This document shows, piece by piece, positions 22,452 through 34,762 of a stretch of 64,000 nucleotides of DNA. The translations under genes and the position numbers were made by a program. The notes under the pieces were generated by a model that saw only the letters and a program-made list of their open reading frames with translations, was not told the origin of the DNA and ran no database searches. Source of the DNA: Lycium barbarum (taxonomy: Eukaryota; Streptophyta; Magnoliopsida; Solanales; Solanaceae); NCBI RefSeq assembly GCF_019175385.1, contig NC_083340.1, forward strand, positions 22,642,336 through 22,706,335. The letters run 5' to 3'. Position 1 is the first letter of the stretch; every line of letters starts with the position of its first letter.

Positions 22452-22683
22452 GGGAAAATTACAGCCGAATACCATTCGGCCATCTTGTTTACCAAATATA
22501 TGCACAGTGTATAGGTATTGTATAGTTTATAATAAGCATACATATACTATACATACTTATACATGTAATATACATACCTATACACTAGCTATACAGCCGA
22601 AGTGAATAGGTAGGGAATACTTCGACCATGTTTGGTAAACTAGATGGCCGAATAAGAAAGGTATATTTATGTAAGTTTTCCCC
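22452..22683. mobile_element. MITE, family also at 13899
   Basis: Long imperfect inverted repeat: GGGAAAATTACAG and ATTCGGCCATCT-GTTTACC on the left match the reverse complement of GGTAAACTAGATGGCCGAAT and GTAAGTTTTCCCC on the right. The centre is ATAC-rich. Flanks are T-runs, so the TSD cannot be fixed. Confidence 0.6.
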
Positions 22684-24136
22684 TTTTTTTTTTTGGTTGT
22701 AAAAATCATTTGTGGCTTTTGCTTGTGTCTAAAGTTAAGCCTTTGAGCATTTTACCACCTCAGATCTTAGAATGGGTTTAGGCTCTATAGTGTCTATTGC
22801 AACAAATATAACTATTTATTTGGAGTTGTCAACTAGGTCTAGTGTCTTGAGAAAGTGGAAGAGAAAAAATGTTGCTACATGGAATGGTGGAATAATAGTA
22901 TGATCTTATCATTGTACCAAAGTAGGGAGCATTTTGGGAACCGAGGTACTTGTTGGCGACAAATAGAAAAGTTGGAGATAAAGATTTTCCACTTAATCAC
23001 CAAAGTCTTAAACTTTTTAAGTTACATATAGGGTCATTAGTGTAAAATTGATTTGTATAGAGGTTTTTTGGTTCTATGTCTCCAGTGCCTTCTGTGTTGC
23101 ATTTTCCCACTCTAAAGGATCGGCTAATCAAATCCTTTGAGTGCAAGTCTAAATAGTAGTTTAACCGAAGGAATAAATAAAGACGAATGACTGTTACATA
23201 ATCTCAAAGCCAAGTCTGATGTTGGGTAGCTTCTACTATGTATATCATTGTCTTGTAAGATGCTAGTCACTGAGTTCTGTTCTTCAGGTGAAACTGAGGC
23301 AGATAGTCAGCATAATTTTATGCATAACATTTCTGAATTTGTTAACAGAAAAGTTTGAGATTTCTTTCTGGCTTATTCTTGATTGGTTCATTCAAAAGAT
23401 AAACTCTTTTCCAGCTTTAGGCAGGAATTCCAGTTAATGAAAATGATTCATTCCTCTATTTTGGCCACTGCTTCATATGAGAAACTGCTGATTTAAGAGA
23501 GAGGGAGAGAGAAGGATGTGAGGACTTGAAATTAGACATTGGTGCTTGTCTACATGAAAAGAAAAAGAGACATGGTTCTTGTGGTTAGAAGAACACCGGC
23601 TAGCGGATATTACTTCATTGATTTTTTCTTAATCAAAGATTAGGCACCAATTATGTGGATACTGGATTAGTAACATATGGCCTTTGCAATCCGAATAATA
23701 ACTTTAGACTTAAGGAAAAAAAAAGAGGTCAAACAATTCTACAGTACAAAATATATAGTATATGTTTAAAATTAAAAGATGTGACCTTTCTTGTTATTGG
23801 AACAAAACAATAAGTTGGTGGATAGTCTATTGTGTTTTTTGGATGAGTTTGGGTAGATTACAAAAGTCAGTGCTGACGATGTTGGTACATTGTAGGAACT
23901 GAACTGGAGCTTCCTGCTCTCTCATTTAATGGTATATAAAAGATTATATTATACATATGCATGTATTATCATATTACTTATATGCATACATCTTTGCAAA
24001 CAATTGTTGCTTAGCTGTTCGGAGTAATTAGGTTTTGTTCCCCAATTGAAAATGTTTATGCCTTTGGGTAGAGCTGATGGCAGGAGATTTCGAAATCATT
24101 GTTTCCCATATAAATGCATTTAGATCATAGCTGTTT

Positions 24137-24340
24137 TTTTAATAACCGAGAAATCCCTGAGGGTCAGTTGGTGCACAGTTCGGAATCCGGAGGATAATTG
24201 GTTCGCTGCTCTATCTTTCTACACTTAAATACCAGGTTCTTGTCTGCTGTAGGGTTTGAATTTATGACGTGCGCCTAATCCACACATCACATGCAATGCT
24301 TTCACCACTAGGCGAAAGTCCTGGGAGCTTAAACATATAT
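24137..24340 (-). mobile_element. tRNA-derived SINE (candidate)
   Basis: On the minus strand it begins with CCTAGTGGTGAAAGC (box A-like), has AATTCAAACCC (box B-like) about 40-50 bases on, and ends GGGATTTCTCGGTTATT followed by an A run (a T run on the plus strand at 24131-24139). Flanks ATAGCTG and ATAGTTG may be the TSD. It sits in RECQL2 intron 1. Confidence 0.5.
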
Positions 24341-24744
24341 AGTTGTTTTCTTTGCTTCCATTTGGTTGTGAAAGAAATTGAATGCCTATTGCATTCATGT
24401 AGGCAGATAGAAAGCATACCTATATTTAACTTTGACCTTTATGGTCATATGTAGTTGAAGGTTATCTTCTCTTTGACTTTCGTCATCCATAAAAGTTTGT
24501 TCTTCTATTCTAAGAAATTTTAAGTCAATATGTTGTTCATTATTGTTTAGGCATCCATGTAATGAAGAATTGTACTATTTTGTAAGCAACTTTTGGAGGC
24601 TGGGCTTTGGAACATCCTCTTATTGAGAAAAATAGCAGATGGGTGATAGCCGACAAAATAACTTGAATGTTTATGAACTAAGGGCTTTAGCAACCTTGAT
24701 TGAGGTCCAACATGATGTTGTCCTATAAATAAGAATACAGAAAT

Positions 24745-25465
24745 CATGGATGTTAAATAGTAAGGGTTTTTTCACTGTCAAGTCTGCCTACTGGAATTAT
24801 AATCATAGAACCTCCATCACAGTGGTGTGGCCTTGGAAATTTATTTGGAAAATCAAGATCCCCCTAAAGGTCTCTTGCTTTGCTTGGTTAGTGGTTAGGA
24901 AAGCATGCCTAACACCTGAAAGGCTACAAAGAAAAGGTTTTCAGAGTTGCTCAAGATGTCTACTTTGTGGATTAGATGTGGAAACAAACGACCACCTTTT
25001 CATTCATTGCAAGACAACTGCAAATCTGTGGTACATGTTCTTTTGTATTCTTGGTGTTGGTTGGGTCATGCCTAAAACTACTTTTGAACTACTCAACAGT
25101 TGGCAAGGGATTGGCAACAGAAATGGAGAAGAGAACTGGTGGCAGCTAATCCCTGCTTGCATTTGGTAGATAGCTTGGAAAGAGAGAAATTTAAGACTCT
25201 TTGAAGACAAAAGCAACTCCATCCATAAATTTAGGATGAATTGTCTTAGTGTCTTATATTTTTGGTGTAAACAGAATTTATTGGGGGATATAGGGGATTT
25301 GATAGACTTTATAGGCAAATTGTAATGATATAGCAGACTAGTTTTAGACTAGCTTTTGACAACTTCACCATGGCTCTTTTTATGAGCTTGTAATTACCCC
25401 TTCAGCACTTCCAGGTGCTGCTTTTGGATATGAATACAAGATGTTACCTTTATCAAAAAGAAATC
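24745..25465 (+). mobile_element. LINE (L1-like) 3' end with RT zinc-binding domain
   Basis: The open frame from about 24750 to 25169, with its continuation past the stop at 25167, reads as the C-terminal zinc-binding domain of L1-type reverse transcriptases: KGFFTVKSAYW, PLKVSCFAWL, the Cys/His cluster CSRCLLCG...DHLFIHC, and WWIAWKERN with W changed to a stop. It is 5'-truncated and ends in a short A-rich tail (ATCAAAAAGAAATC). It is dead as a gene and lies in RECQL2 intron 1. Confidence 0.75.
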
Positions 25466-25488
25466 ATGTATCTTTATTTCGTGCTGAC

Positions 25489-28400
25489 TGTTGACACCCA
25501 ATTTTGTCCCTATTTTTTATTTAATTTACTCGGGGTCCTAAATCTACTGACGAACTAAATACTTTATTTTCACTACTATTATTTTCACTACTCTTATTTT
25601 TTAAACATTACGAGCATTACTTTATCACAAATTTTAAACGGTTAGTCATCGTTTCATTTTCGGGTCTGAAATCGTTAAATTAATTACAAGACAACACTTT
25701 GTAAAATCCTTACTTTCTATATACTAATTACTATTTATCTACCATAATAAATATGGTACTAGTTATTAAATTAGAAGCCTGAAAATAATTAAAATAGCGG
25801 AGGAAGGACCAACAATTTTCAGCCAAATTAATGGCCCAAAATACCAATACAATATCATTCCCCTACTCAAATAAACAACCCATATTTTAATACCCAACCC
25901 ACATTTATGTCAGCCCATATTTGAATTAATAGACCGGCCCAAACGAATTATTGACCAGCCCATTACCCGACCCGGTCCAGCCCATCCTTTTCTCCTTTAC
26001 CCTAATCCCTCTTCTCCTCTTTCTCCTTCTCACCCGCCTCCTTCGTCCTCTCTCTCTCTCTCACCCTAACTCCTTCTTTCTCCCATCGCCGCCGCACTTC
26101 CACCTTTCCCTTCCACTGTCGCTTCGCCTCCCTCGCCTTCCTCTCATCGCCACCCCCCCACTTCCGTCGCACTCCTCTTCTCCTCTTTTCCCCCACCTGC
26201 TCTGACTTCATCCATTCCTCCACGTTTCCTTTCTGACCACCCACGTTCTCTCCACTCTCCTCTCTCCCATATTCCTTTTGCACGCGTCTGACACACCCCC
26301 TTTCCTCTCTTGCCATCCCTGCACCTCCACTCACAGTTGTCCCCCACGCGTCTATCGCCTTTGTTTCCCCACGCCGATCATCTCTCCCACGCTCCTCTCT
26401 TTTCTTAAACCAAACGAAGCCCTATAAATTCGGGGTGAATTGTTCGGTTAAAGGGAGGACAGATAGAAAAACGAAGGATCTAGAACCAAAAATTCCCTAC
26501 AAAACCCAAGTTTAATCATCAAATATAGGAGATTCCAAGAAAGCAGCCAACGATTACTCTATCTGTTTGGTTGAAAACTTTAGTTTCTTTAATCGATTTT
26601 GAGGTTCGCTCCTGTTCGAGTCTATTCATAACGAGAGTGTAGATTCGACGACTTCGACGCCTCACTTCACTGCACCACAAACAGGTAAACTTCGATATAA
26701 TTGTCACTCGTGATCTGTAATTTCTGTGTGTTAGGATTTTAGTTTACTCTGCTGTCTGTTCAGTGGTTATGTTAATTTTGATGTCGTCATGTTGTTTGTT
26801 TGATGTTTGGAGCTGTTAGGATAGAACATTAGTTGCTAAATGAACTTGGAAGATGTATGCTGTAATTTGGTTGCTAGACTGAATTTCCAGGATTCAGAAT
26901 CTATTTTAAGTTGAATATACATAGGATATACAATGGGTTAACAAGATAAGAAGAAGATATACATTCGATATACACCAGATATACACACCCTGATATGTAT
27001 ATTTAGGCATATTGCATATATGTTTAAAACAGTTCTGAACTATCCCTCTTTACTCTATTTGTTCTAAGTAGTGTGCCCGCGACGAGTGTAATCTGCTTAG
27101 ATTTAAATGCGGTAAAGTGATTATACAACATGCCGATGTTGGTTGCTGAATTCTGTTTGGTCCTGTTATTTTTCATCATTTTCTAGTTGGTGGTTGTATT
27201 TGAGTAGCATCCAAACTATGAACCATTCAGATTCCTCCTTTCCCTCGTTTTTTTTTATTTTGATGATTGCCCCTCGATTAGACCACTATGAAATGTGCCT
27301 ATTTGTTGTAATTTAAGTATTTGAATTGATTAAGGCTTTTCATGCTCATTAAATAAATTTGAAACTCTGTATGGCCTGCTTAATAAGATATGAATCTTAA
27401 GTCGTCTGATTCATTGGTTAGTTCTACAATAAGGATGCCAGAAAATGTGTTTAAGTTCAATATATGCACTGTTTAACCAGCTGAGGAGTAGGCAGTTTCA
27501 ATTTCTTGTTATGTGCACATTACAGCCTAAACCCAACCTATAGACTAGTTAGTGTCTTTAGAAGTATTTAGTGTTTTAGCTCCACATCTGCAGCTTACTA
27601 CTATGTCCAAAAAGAGATGTCACAGTCCTATCTTGTTCGATCGAATGCTGGCTGTTTTATGCTTGAAATTGTTCATGACTGTTGGTTAAAATATTGTCTG
27701 TCGCTCCCTCTTCAAAGTAATTGAGCTATAGTGTTGGATGATAACTTGTTTGTTTAGCTTATTGTAGTTTATTTAAGGGATCAAGGCAGTATTCATTTGA
27801 ACTTATAATATTATAGGACAAAACCTTATAAAAACCCCTGCTTCTCTGTTCTAGGAGCTGTCTTTGGCAGGGCGCATGAGCATTCTCTCACCGTTTCATA
27901 TTTTGTTCGAATTATAATTCTGGTTGGTCTGTTGATAGTCTAGTAACAGATTAGCATGACTGAGTTTCTTTTTTTTTTGTAAACCCAGAAGGCCGTGTTC
28001 TACTTGATAGTCTGATGTCTCTATACCCCACTGTTTCCCCTTTGTTATTTGTAAGGTTTTATAGGAGGTTGGTTCAGGATTGAGATGAGAATCCTATTTG
28101 ATGTATAGATCTTTGTTCGCTTAAACTACTTGTTCAATCCTCTTAGCATTTGAAACCTGTAAAAATCAGTATTTGTTTCCTGTTGAATGACCCTATCTGA
28201 CTTCCTCCCTGTTTGGTTAGGACTGCTCTGTTGAGCTTAGATTTATGCTTTAAGAACCTATTGTATCCAGATATATGGCAGTTCTTGTATGCTATTGCAT
28301 TAGTTGATTTATACATGGTTAGCTTGGGGCAAATGTTTCAAGTAAATGGGTAACAAGTCCACTAAAAGACTTCTCTGTTTTCTGCTTGAACTTATATTGT

Positions 28401-29997
28401 CATCATGTTAGAGGGCCACCGTGCGCTTATTTAGTCTAAAGGATATGAATTGAGTTTGCCCTCGCTAGTTTCGTTTCCAGTTTCCTGCCGCCTGAATATC
28501 ATTCATCTCGCATATTACCTTTTATTTAGGGTCTAGTATACCCACTGTTTGGATTGAATAAACAACGTTTTCCCTTTGTTCGAACCTGTGCACACTAAAT
28601 GTTGATTTTTTTTAGAGAGTTGATTGCTGCCCTATTCTTCCTTTTATTTGCTTATGTGGTTGTCCATTGCAAGTGTATTGTGGGATGTTCTATATTGTAT
28701 AGGACCCTTATATCTCAATTAATATTTTGATAGGAAGGCGGGGTTAAAACTCTCCAATATTTGCCTTCTACACATCCTTATGAATGTGTATGTATGAGAT
28801 ACACATTGATTATACAAAGCATACACATAACCTTCGATCTTTCTGCATATATATTTTACACATTATTCATTGATCGTATAATAACTCCTTTCTTTTCGTT
28901 TTGTGCATGACCGATCGCATACGAGTCCGAGAGATTCGTTCTTCCTCCACATTCGGTTTGGGCTAAGGTCCAACGTGAACTATTCTTCTCCGAAGCCCAA
29001 CAGAGGCCTAGATCCAGAAAAAGAGATTGTTGGGCCGAAGCCCAACAGCTACGCTCACAGCAGTCCTAAAATGGGCTGAGTCCATTTAACTTATTTGCTC
29101 TTCCATTTCATTTTGTGTGTTTAATTTGTGTTGTATGACTAACACTTTTTGTTTTGTTAATTTAGATGAACTTTAGCGAATTAGTGGAGTTTAGTTTAAT
29201 AAGAAGTAGTTAATTTAAAAGAGAGCTAACAACTAATTCATGGATATTATTATTATTTTATATAGTATCCTTACTATTTATTTTGGAATGATTGATTTTA
29301 AAATATTATGACTACGTATTTTTGAGAATCAAGATTTATTCTTATTATCTTAGAAGTTTAAAACGTCACAAATTTTACATAACATTAGCTCATTCTAAAT
29401 AAAAAGGCAAACTAATTTAACGGATAACTCTTTCACTTTAGTTCATTTCAAACACTTGAAATACACATTTGTTAAAACATTAATATTAATCTTGCAATAA
29501 CTTTACAAATACATTTTTAATTTGCAAGTTGGCGTAATTCATATTCCGAATACGTATAAACATTACTCATTTCCTTTTCTTTTGGTTTATTTATAACTAA
29601 AATCTTTTTATTAAATCACTACTTTTCTACAAGTTTTACTTTAAACATTTTTCTTCTATCTAAAACTTTAGCAATACTTTCAAGATATTCTCTTAAATAT
29701 TTTATAATACTATATTTACATTTAGCCTAATTAATTTTAAGTCCGGTCGGTCAACCATTGTTAATGGGTCTTAAAGGGTGCCTAATACCTTCTCTTTAGA
29801 CTAATTGAACCCTTACCTAGAATCTTAAGTTTCGCAGACTTAAACAGAGTTAACTTTAAACACAACTTTAATAAACTTTAGGTGTCCTAATTCACCATAA
29901 ATAATTAGGTGGCGACTCCTTAACACAAACCAAAACAGGAATCTCCAATATGTCGTACTTCTACTTTAACTCTCCCGGTTTAAAAAGGGGTATGACA
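25489..29997 (+). mobile_element. Solo LTR, Tat/Ogre-like (4.5 kb)
   Basis: TGTTGACACCCAATTTTG at the left and GGTTTAAAAAGGGGTATGACA at the right are ends typical of Tat/Ogre-type Gypsy LTRs. A perfect 5-bp TSD, CTGAC, lies at 25484-25488 and 29998-30002. No gag or pol is inside, so this is a single LTR left by recombination. A TATA-like CCCTATAAATTCG is at about 26420, followed by a transcribed-looking stretch and a candidate donor CAG/GTAAAC near 26683, as expected of an LTR promoter. It occupies half of RECQL2 intron 1. A related LTR begins at 60347. Confidence 0.8.
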
Positions 29998-30002
29998 CTG
30001 AC

Positions 30003-30282
30003 TAGTAAGTTTATGGTAGATGAGGGTCATATTAATTTAGCAATTAGTGTCGGACTCTCCTGTTTCCTTATCTAATATAACCAATGTCATAAAAGTTCTA
30101 AAATTTAATTATCAATTTTTTTGAATTTTTTTTTGGTGTCGCATCAATTGTGTTCACTTTTTTTAAAGCACAGATTGGAAAAACTCCGGACACCCTATTG
30201 CACGTGTGGCCCATTTCTCCAGCTTGTCTTTATGGACATGGTGTCCAACAAGGATTACTGGTTTTTTTTATTATTTTTTATT
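30003..30282 (+). other. RECQL2 intron 1 between the solo LTR and the LINE tails
   Basis: AT-rich intronic sequence; nothing recognised. It ends at the T run that is the poly(A) tail of the next, minus-strand LINE. Confidence 0.5.
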
Positions 30283-30800
30283 GGGAAGGTAACATGTTGT
30301 ATGTATTAAACACAGAACAGTAAGTGGGTTGTACTGAAACCATATTTACAAGTGAGTAGAAGAGAGCAAAACCAATCTACAGTTCTAACAGGAACCTAAT
30401 GAGTCTAGGATAGATATAGTATCCTCTGGGTAGATCTGGTTGCACCAAAAAGAAAAAAGCTTAATACAGTTAAGTTTGATCTCCTACATTGTGTTGTTGC
30501 TGTTCTCAAAGCATCTAGAGTTCCTTTCTTTCCAAATTGCCCACCAAATGCAAGCAGGGACCATCTTCCATCTGTTTATGTCATCTGCTCCAGCTCCAGC
30601 TCCAGCTGCCTCCCAACTAAAGAGAGCTTCAGTAATCTTTCTAGGCATTGTCCAGGCTATGCCTCTGAGATTAATGAAGATCTTCCATAGCTGATCAAGT
30701 TATCCTGCAGTGCAAAAATAAGTGATCAATTGTCTCTACTTCTTTTTCACAAAGAAAACATCTTGAGCACTGGCTTTTGGAAATGTGATTCTACATAACT
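30283..30800 (-). mobile_element. LINE 3' fragment, minus strand
   Basis: On the minus strand it encodes a piece of L1-type RT C-terminal domain (CFLCEKEVE-like at about 30775, then WKMVPACIWW and IWKERNSRCF near 30520-30570), broken by stops and indels. The T-rich run at 30262-30282 is its poly(A) end. It is 5'-truncated, in RECQL2 intron 1. Confidence 0.6.
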
Positions 30801-30804
30801 TTAG

Positions 30805-31079
30805 TCAATGTGATTTATAGCAATCATGTGGGTCATTTGGAAAGAGAGAAATGGGAGGGCATTTGATGGGGTTGAACAAGATTTTGTAAAATTGCATAGG
30901 AGTTGTTTTGTCTCTAGTTACTTTTTGGTGTACTTACGAGGTCCCTATTTGTATAGAGGATTGGATCTCTTTTGTTGAGAACCATATTCTGATGTTGGTT
31001 CTCTTCTTTTGGTATACGGCGTGTATATCGGTTTCCCCAATTGTTAATAAAATTACTTACCTTATCAAAAAAAAAAAAA
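30805..31079 (+). mobile_element. LINE 3' fragment, plus strand
   Basis: It starts with a frame reading IMWVIWKERNGRAFDGV, again the end of an L1-type RT, and finishes at TTACCTTATC plus a 12-base A run at about 31068-31079. The 5'-truncated copy lies head to head with the minus-strand fragment to its left. Confidence 0.6.
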
Positions 31080-31319
31080 CATGTTATTCTGGACAAATAT
31101 ATCCTCACTCATCTGCTATTTAATTAACAAAGAGTTTCGCGACCTTGTTGCAACTAATCTTTTAGTGATTTTGTGTTGATTTTTACTTTCCTCCCTCACT
31201 GTGTCGTCTTTTTTGTCTTTGTGATGGAGTTCTGTCCTTAAATGTTGAGCTTTCAATTCTTCTGGAATGTAAATTATTTGTCCATCTGAAAGCATTGTCT
31301 TCAATGTCTTCTTGTCCAG

Positions 31320-31540
31320 ACCAAATAAAATTTTTGCTAGATCGACAAGAGAAATTGCATGAGAGACAGTTTGAACTTAAAGCTCTGGTGGAAAGTTGTG
31401 AATCCTCTAGTGGCCCGGGTGCCGATAATGCTGCTGTTTCAGTAGATGACTGGTCAAGGCCGTTTGAATGGGACTCTCAAGCTGATGACATTAGGTTTAA
31501 TGTTTTGGGCATATCAAATTATCGTGCAAACCAGCAAGAG
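31320..31540 (+). pseudogene. RECQL2: RECQL2 helicase, exon 2
   Basis: Acceptor TTGTCCAG/AC at 31319 and donor CAAGAG/GTTGGT at 31541; 2 bases plus 73 codons in the correct phase after exon 1. The peptide has a coiled-coil start (DRQEKLHERQFELKAL), a Ser-rich linker, then FEWDSQADDIRFNVLGIS-YRANQQE, the RecQ 'motif 0' region that in plant RECQL2 leads directly into motif I. The exon has no stop or frameshift. The next exon, which should encode the Walker A lysine, is not found downstream. Confidence 0.85.
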
Positions 31541-32415
31541 GTTGGTCCATCCTGTCTTTATTTACTTTTTACTGGTTGACTTATATTGCAAGGTTTTGCA
31601 TGCTTACAAAAATTTTGTGATTCATCTTTAAGAGTAAGTGTTCCAGTTTTCAACACAAAACATGAGGTTTCAGTATGGCCTAGATCAGGTTTTCTGTAAA
31701 ACCAAATTTCTAATATAGGTGAACCTATCAAAAAAGGATTTCAATATAAGAGGTGAACATTCAATTGACAAGGGGAAGGGGCTTGGAATATTTAATTTTT
31801 GGTGATGGTCACTGCAAGCGCCTAAAATAGATTCCACTTGCACGCTATTCATTGTGCTCATACTGACACTCCCTCTCCATTCTGCTCCTGTTGAGAATTT
31901 TTTTTTTTTTTTTTTGGTCTTTGTTCTTCTAAGTGAACTTCAAGTTTTTAGAAATAGTGCTAAATCATAAATATTATATCAGATAAAATTTATATTTTCA
32001 GTAAATCCGCTTCATATTAAACAATCCTGTTTCTCGCGTTTCACCTAAAGTCTCATGGGTTATTTGCCCATTTCACTTCTTAAAACACTGCTTTACCACT
32101 TTGGTGCCTAATTAAAGCTTTGCTCAAGCGAAAAGAAGCACCCAGCTTGTGCTACACCTGGATTCAAGGATTTCATTTACCTTTAATCATATTAAGAGGA
32201 AAAAATGACATTTACTGTCAAATCATACGCTAAAGCTCTGATTTACACCTTTAATCACATTAAGATTTAAGAGGAGCAATTGGATATCTGCATTTGAGTC
32301 CGGGCGATGTCAGAGGCATCAGATGAGTGTTGTAGTGGTGTAAATGAGGAGTCTGTAAATGCTTTACTTCTACATCGTGAGATGGTGCAATACTTTTGGT
32401 CATTTTTGATGCATT
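31541..32415 (+). other. RECQL2 intron following exon 2
   Basis: Non-coding; a T run at about 31899-31916. No helicase exon found. It ends at the 13-bp target site of the RTE LINE. Confidence 0.55.
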
Positions 32416-32428
32416 ATTTTTGTTCCTA

Positions 32429-32912
32429 GTGCGGAGGTGTGAGAGGTTGGCCATGGATGGTTTCAGACGAGGTAGGGGTAGGCCAAAGAAGTATTGGGGA
32501 GAGGTAATTAGACACGACATGGCGCAGTTACAGCTTACCGAGGACATGACCTTAGATAGGAGGGTTTGGAGGACCCATATTAGGGTAGAAGGCTAGTAGA
32601 TAGTCTCATTACCCTGCCTTATTAATAGTCGCATTATCGTAGTATAATTTCTTGTGCTCTAATTTATGCTATTATGCTATTATCTGTTATTTCCTGTGCT
32701 TTGATTATTCTATGTTATCTGTGTCGCTTGCGTTACTTCATTTCCATATCGCTTTGAATCTCTTAGCCGTATCTGACCTCTTTTTATGTTTTTATTGAGT
32801 CGAGGGTCTCTCGGAAACAGTCATCCTACCTTGGTAGGAGTAAGGTCTGCGTACACTCTACCCTCCCCAGACCCCACGTTGTAGGATTTCACTGGGTTGT
32901 TGTTGTTGTTGT
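32429..32912 (+). mobile_element. RTE-type LINE, 5'-truncated, with 13-bp TSD
   Basis: Perfect 13-bp TSD ATTTTTGTTCCTA at 32416-32428 and 32913-32925. The first part encodes the tail of an RTE reverse transcriptase (GRGRPKKYWGEVIRHDM, then DRRVWRTHIRV, stop at about 32596). The 3' part has the conserved GTCTGCGTACACTCTACC and GGGTTGTTGTTGTTG end. No poly(A), as usual for RTE. It lies in the RECQL2 intron. Confidence 0.85.
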
Positions 32913-32925
32913 ATTTTTGTTCCTA

Positions 32926-34134
32926 AAATGGTGCCTAACTGCCTTGATCAGTTGACCATTGTATTTTGTGTGGAATGGATTCAACATTGGCAAAGAAGAA
33001 AATGGTGCTATTCAGTGTCTGATGACTGAAATTATTTATGAATATTTTCTTTGCAAACAGATGCTTTGTTTCACCTTTTTAGTAATTTCCTTTGCCTTTT
33101 TTTATATATATATATACATAAAGTGGTAATTTTATTATTGTACGGGCGATACTCATTCTTCTATTCATAAAGGAACTTCATGGGTGCACTAAAAGGAAAT
33201 AAGATACTACTTGTCAATTATACAAAATAAGGGATAAGGAACTTCATGACTTCCTTTTGTCTTTTTTATCTGCTATGCCATGGACTCTTGTGCCGTTGAA
33301 TCAGCAGAATTTTTTCCTCTTGATAACTCAAAAGATCTCATTAAGAAAACACCAAGCAGGTGTTAAAAAGTTATATACTAACTGTATATGACTCAATATG
33401 AGTCATCTACAATCATCTGTCAAGTACGCCCAACAAGATATGACTTTGCCCCTCTCATTAGTCATTACACGAGATGTCTATGTCTAACTGTTAGCGGAAA
33501 CGTAAAAGAAAGAACACAAAATTTAACGTGGTTCGGATCAAAATAATCCTACGTCCACCAAAGAATAGTTGTCTTTATATTATTAACAAAAGAAGGGGAG
33601 ATATCCCAATTACACCTAAGAGAATTGCTCTCTCAACTCTCTACTCACTATAATGTATTGTATGACTTTTGGGATACTAAACAAAGAAGAATTGCCTCTC
33701 ATCTTATAGACTAAAATGACTTAGGCTCCAAGTGTGTACATGAGCTCTTCAATTCTCCTTCACATCTTAGCATTCTTTGGCTCCAAGTGACCAATGCATC
33801 CTTTGTTTGGCTCCAAGTAATTGAGCATCCTTTGACTCAAAGTAATAGAGAATCATCCAACACAAGAGTTTTTCTATCACATAACAAACAACCAACTCTT
33901 TCACTAACCTTTCTCATATGGTTACAACTGCTGATACGCTGGCCTCTACCTTCCTGCTGTTTTCATTAGCAAAGGAAGTTTCCACCTTGGCCCCGTTTGT
34001 TTTTTTCCGTTTACTTTATTAAGAGGCCGTTAATCTTTTCGAGAACAGTTCTTTTAATTGGAGTTTCTTTAATTGGTATATTATGTCATATTACGTGTGT
34101 TGTCCCACATTGAAAGAAAGTACTATATTTTGTC
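32926..34134 (+). other. Intronic sequence with possible LTR-like fragment
   Basis: AT-rich. Around 33488-33960 a block starting TGTTAGCGGAAACG with AACGTGGTTCGGATC resembles plant Copia LTR/leader sequence, but I cannot fix its end or a TSD. No helicase exon seen. Confidence 0.35.
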
Positions 34135-34762
34135 AGTCACGCATAAACGTGTCAACTGGTCTGATTTAACCGGTAACCGGACCGGTAAAATCAGAACCGG
34201 AACCGGTAGAACCGGTTAGCCGGTTCCAGTTAACTGTTTATTTCTTACAGGTCTGGTTTCGATTTTTTGGAAATCGAAACCGGACCGGTTAAACCGGTGA
34301 TTTTTATTTTTTTTAAATATAGTCGTTGCTGCTGGGCTTATGGACCATTATTGGACGGTTGGCAACTGTCCATTATAAATCCTTCTTCATTTTCATTTTA
34401 ATCCACACCAATTCACTCTTCTCTTTCTCTCAAATCTCAATATCTCAATTATAGCTACTTTGCAATAATTAACCACTTTAAATTTCTCTCAAATAAATAT
34501 TATAGTATTATTCTAGTTTCAATTATTAATTTTACAATTATAATATTGTTGGTGGAGTTGGTGATTTTGCAACAATCTGAAGTAGCTTTGGTGGATTTGC
34601 AATTCTAGCCGCCTTCACTTTGTTGAAAATTAATCCGGCAATTTGGTACCTTCGTTCCAACTCTATCTTTATTTTTCGCAATTTAATTCTAGCAATTTAA
34701 TTTGTTGCAATTTATTTTCTTGTGATTTATTTGATTGTGATTTAAATTAATTCTATTTAATA

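Larger units (their letters stand above)
22262..24744 (+). other. RECQL2 intron 1, first part
   Basis: Intronic sequence with no exon that I can recognise. It contains the MITE at 22452-22683 and the minus-strand SINE at about 24137-24340. The rest looks like unique AT-rich intron. Confidence 0.6.

Noticed and set aside
26002..26334. Arg/Glu-rich minus-strand ORFs around 26.0-26.3 kb
   Set aside because: Produced by a CT-rich leader within the solo LTR; composition artefact.
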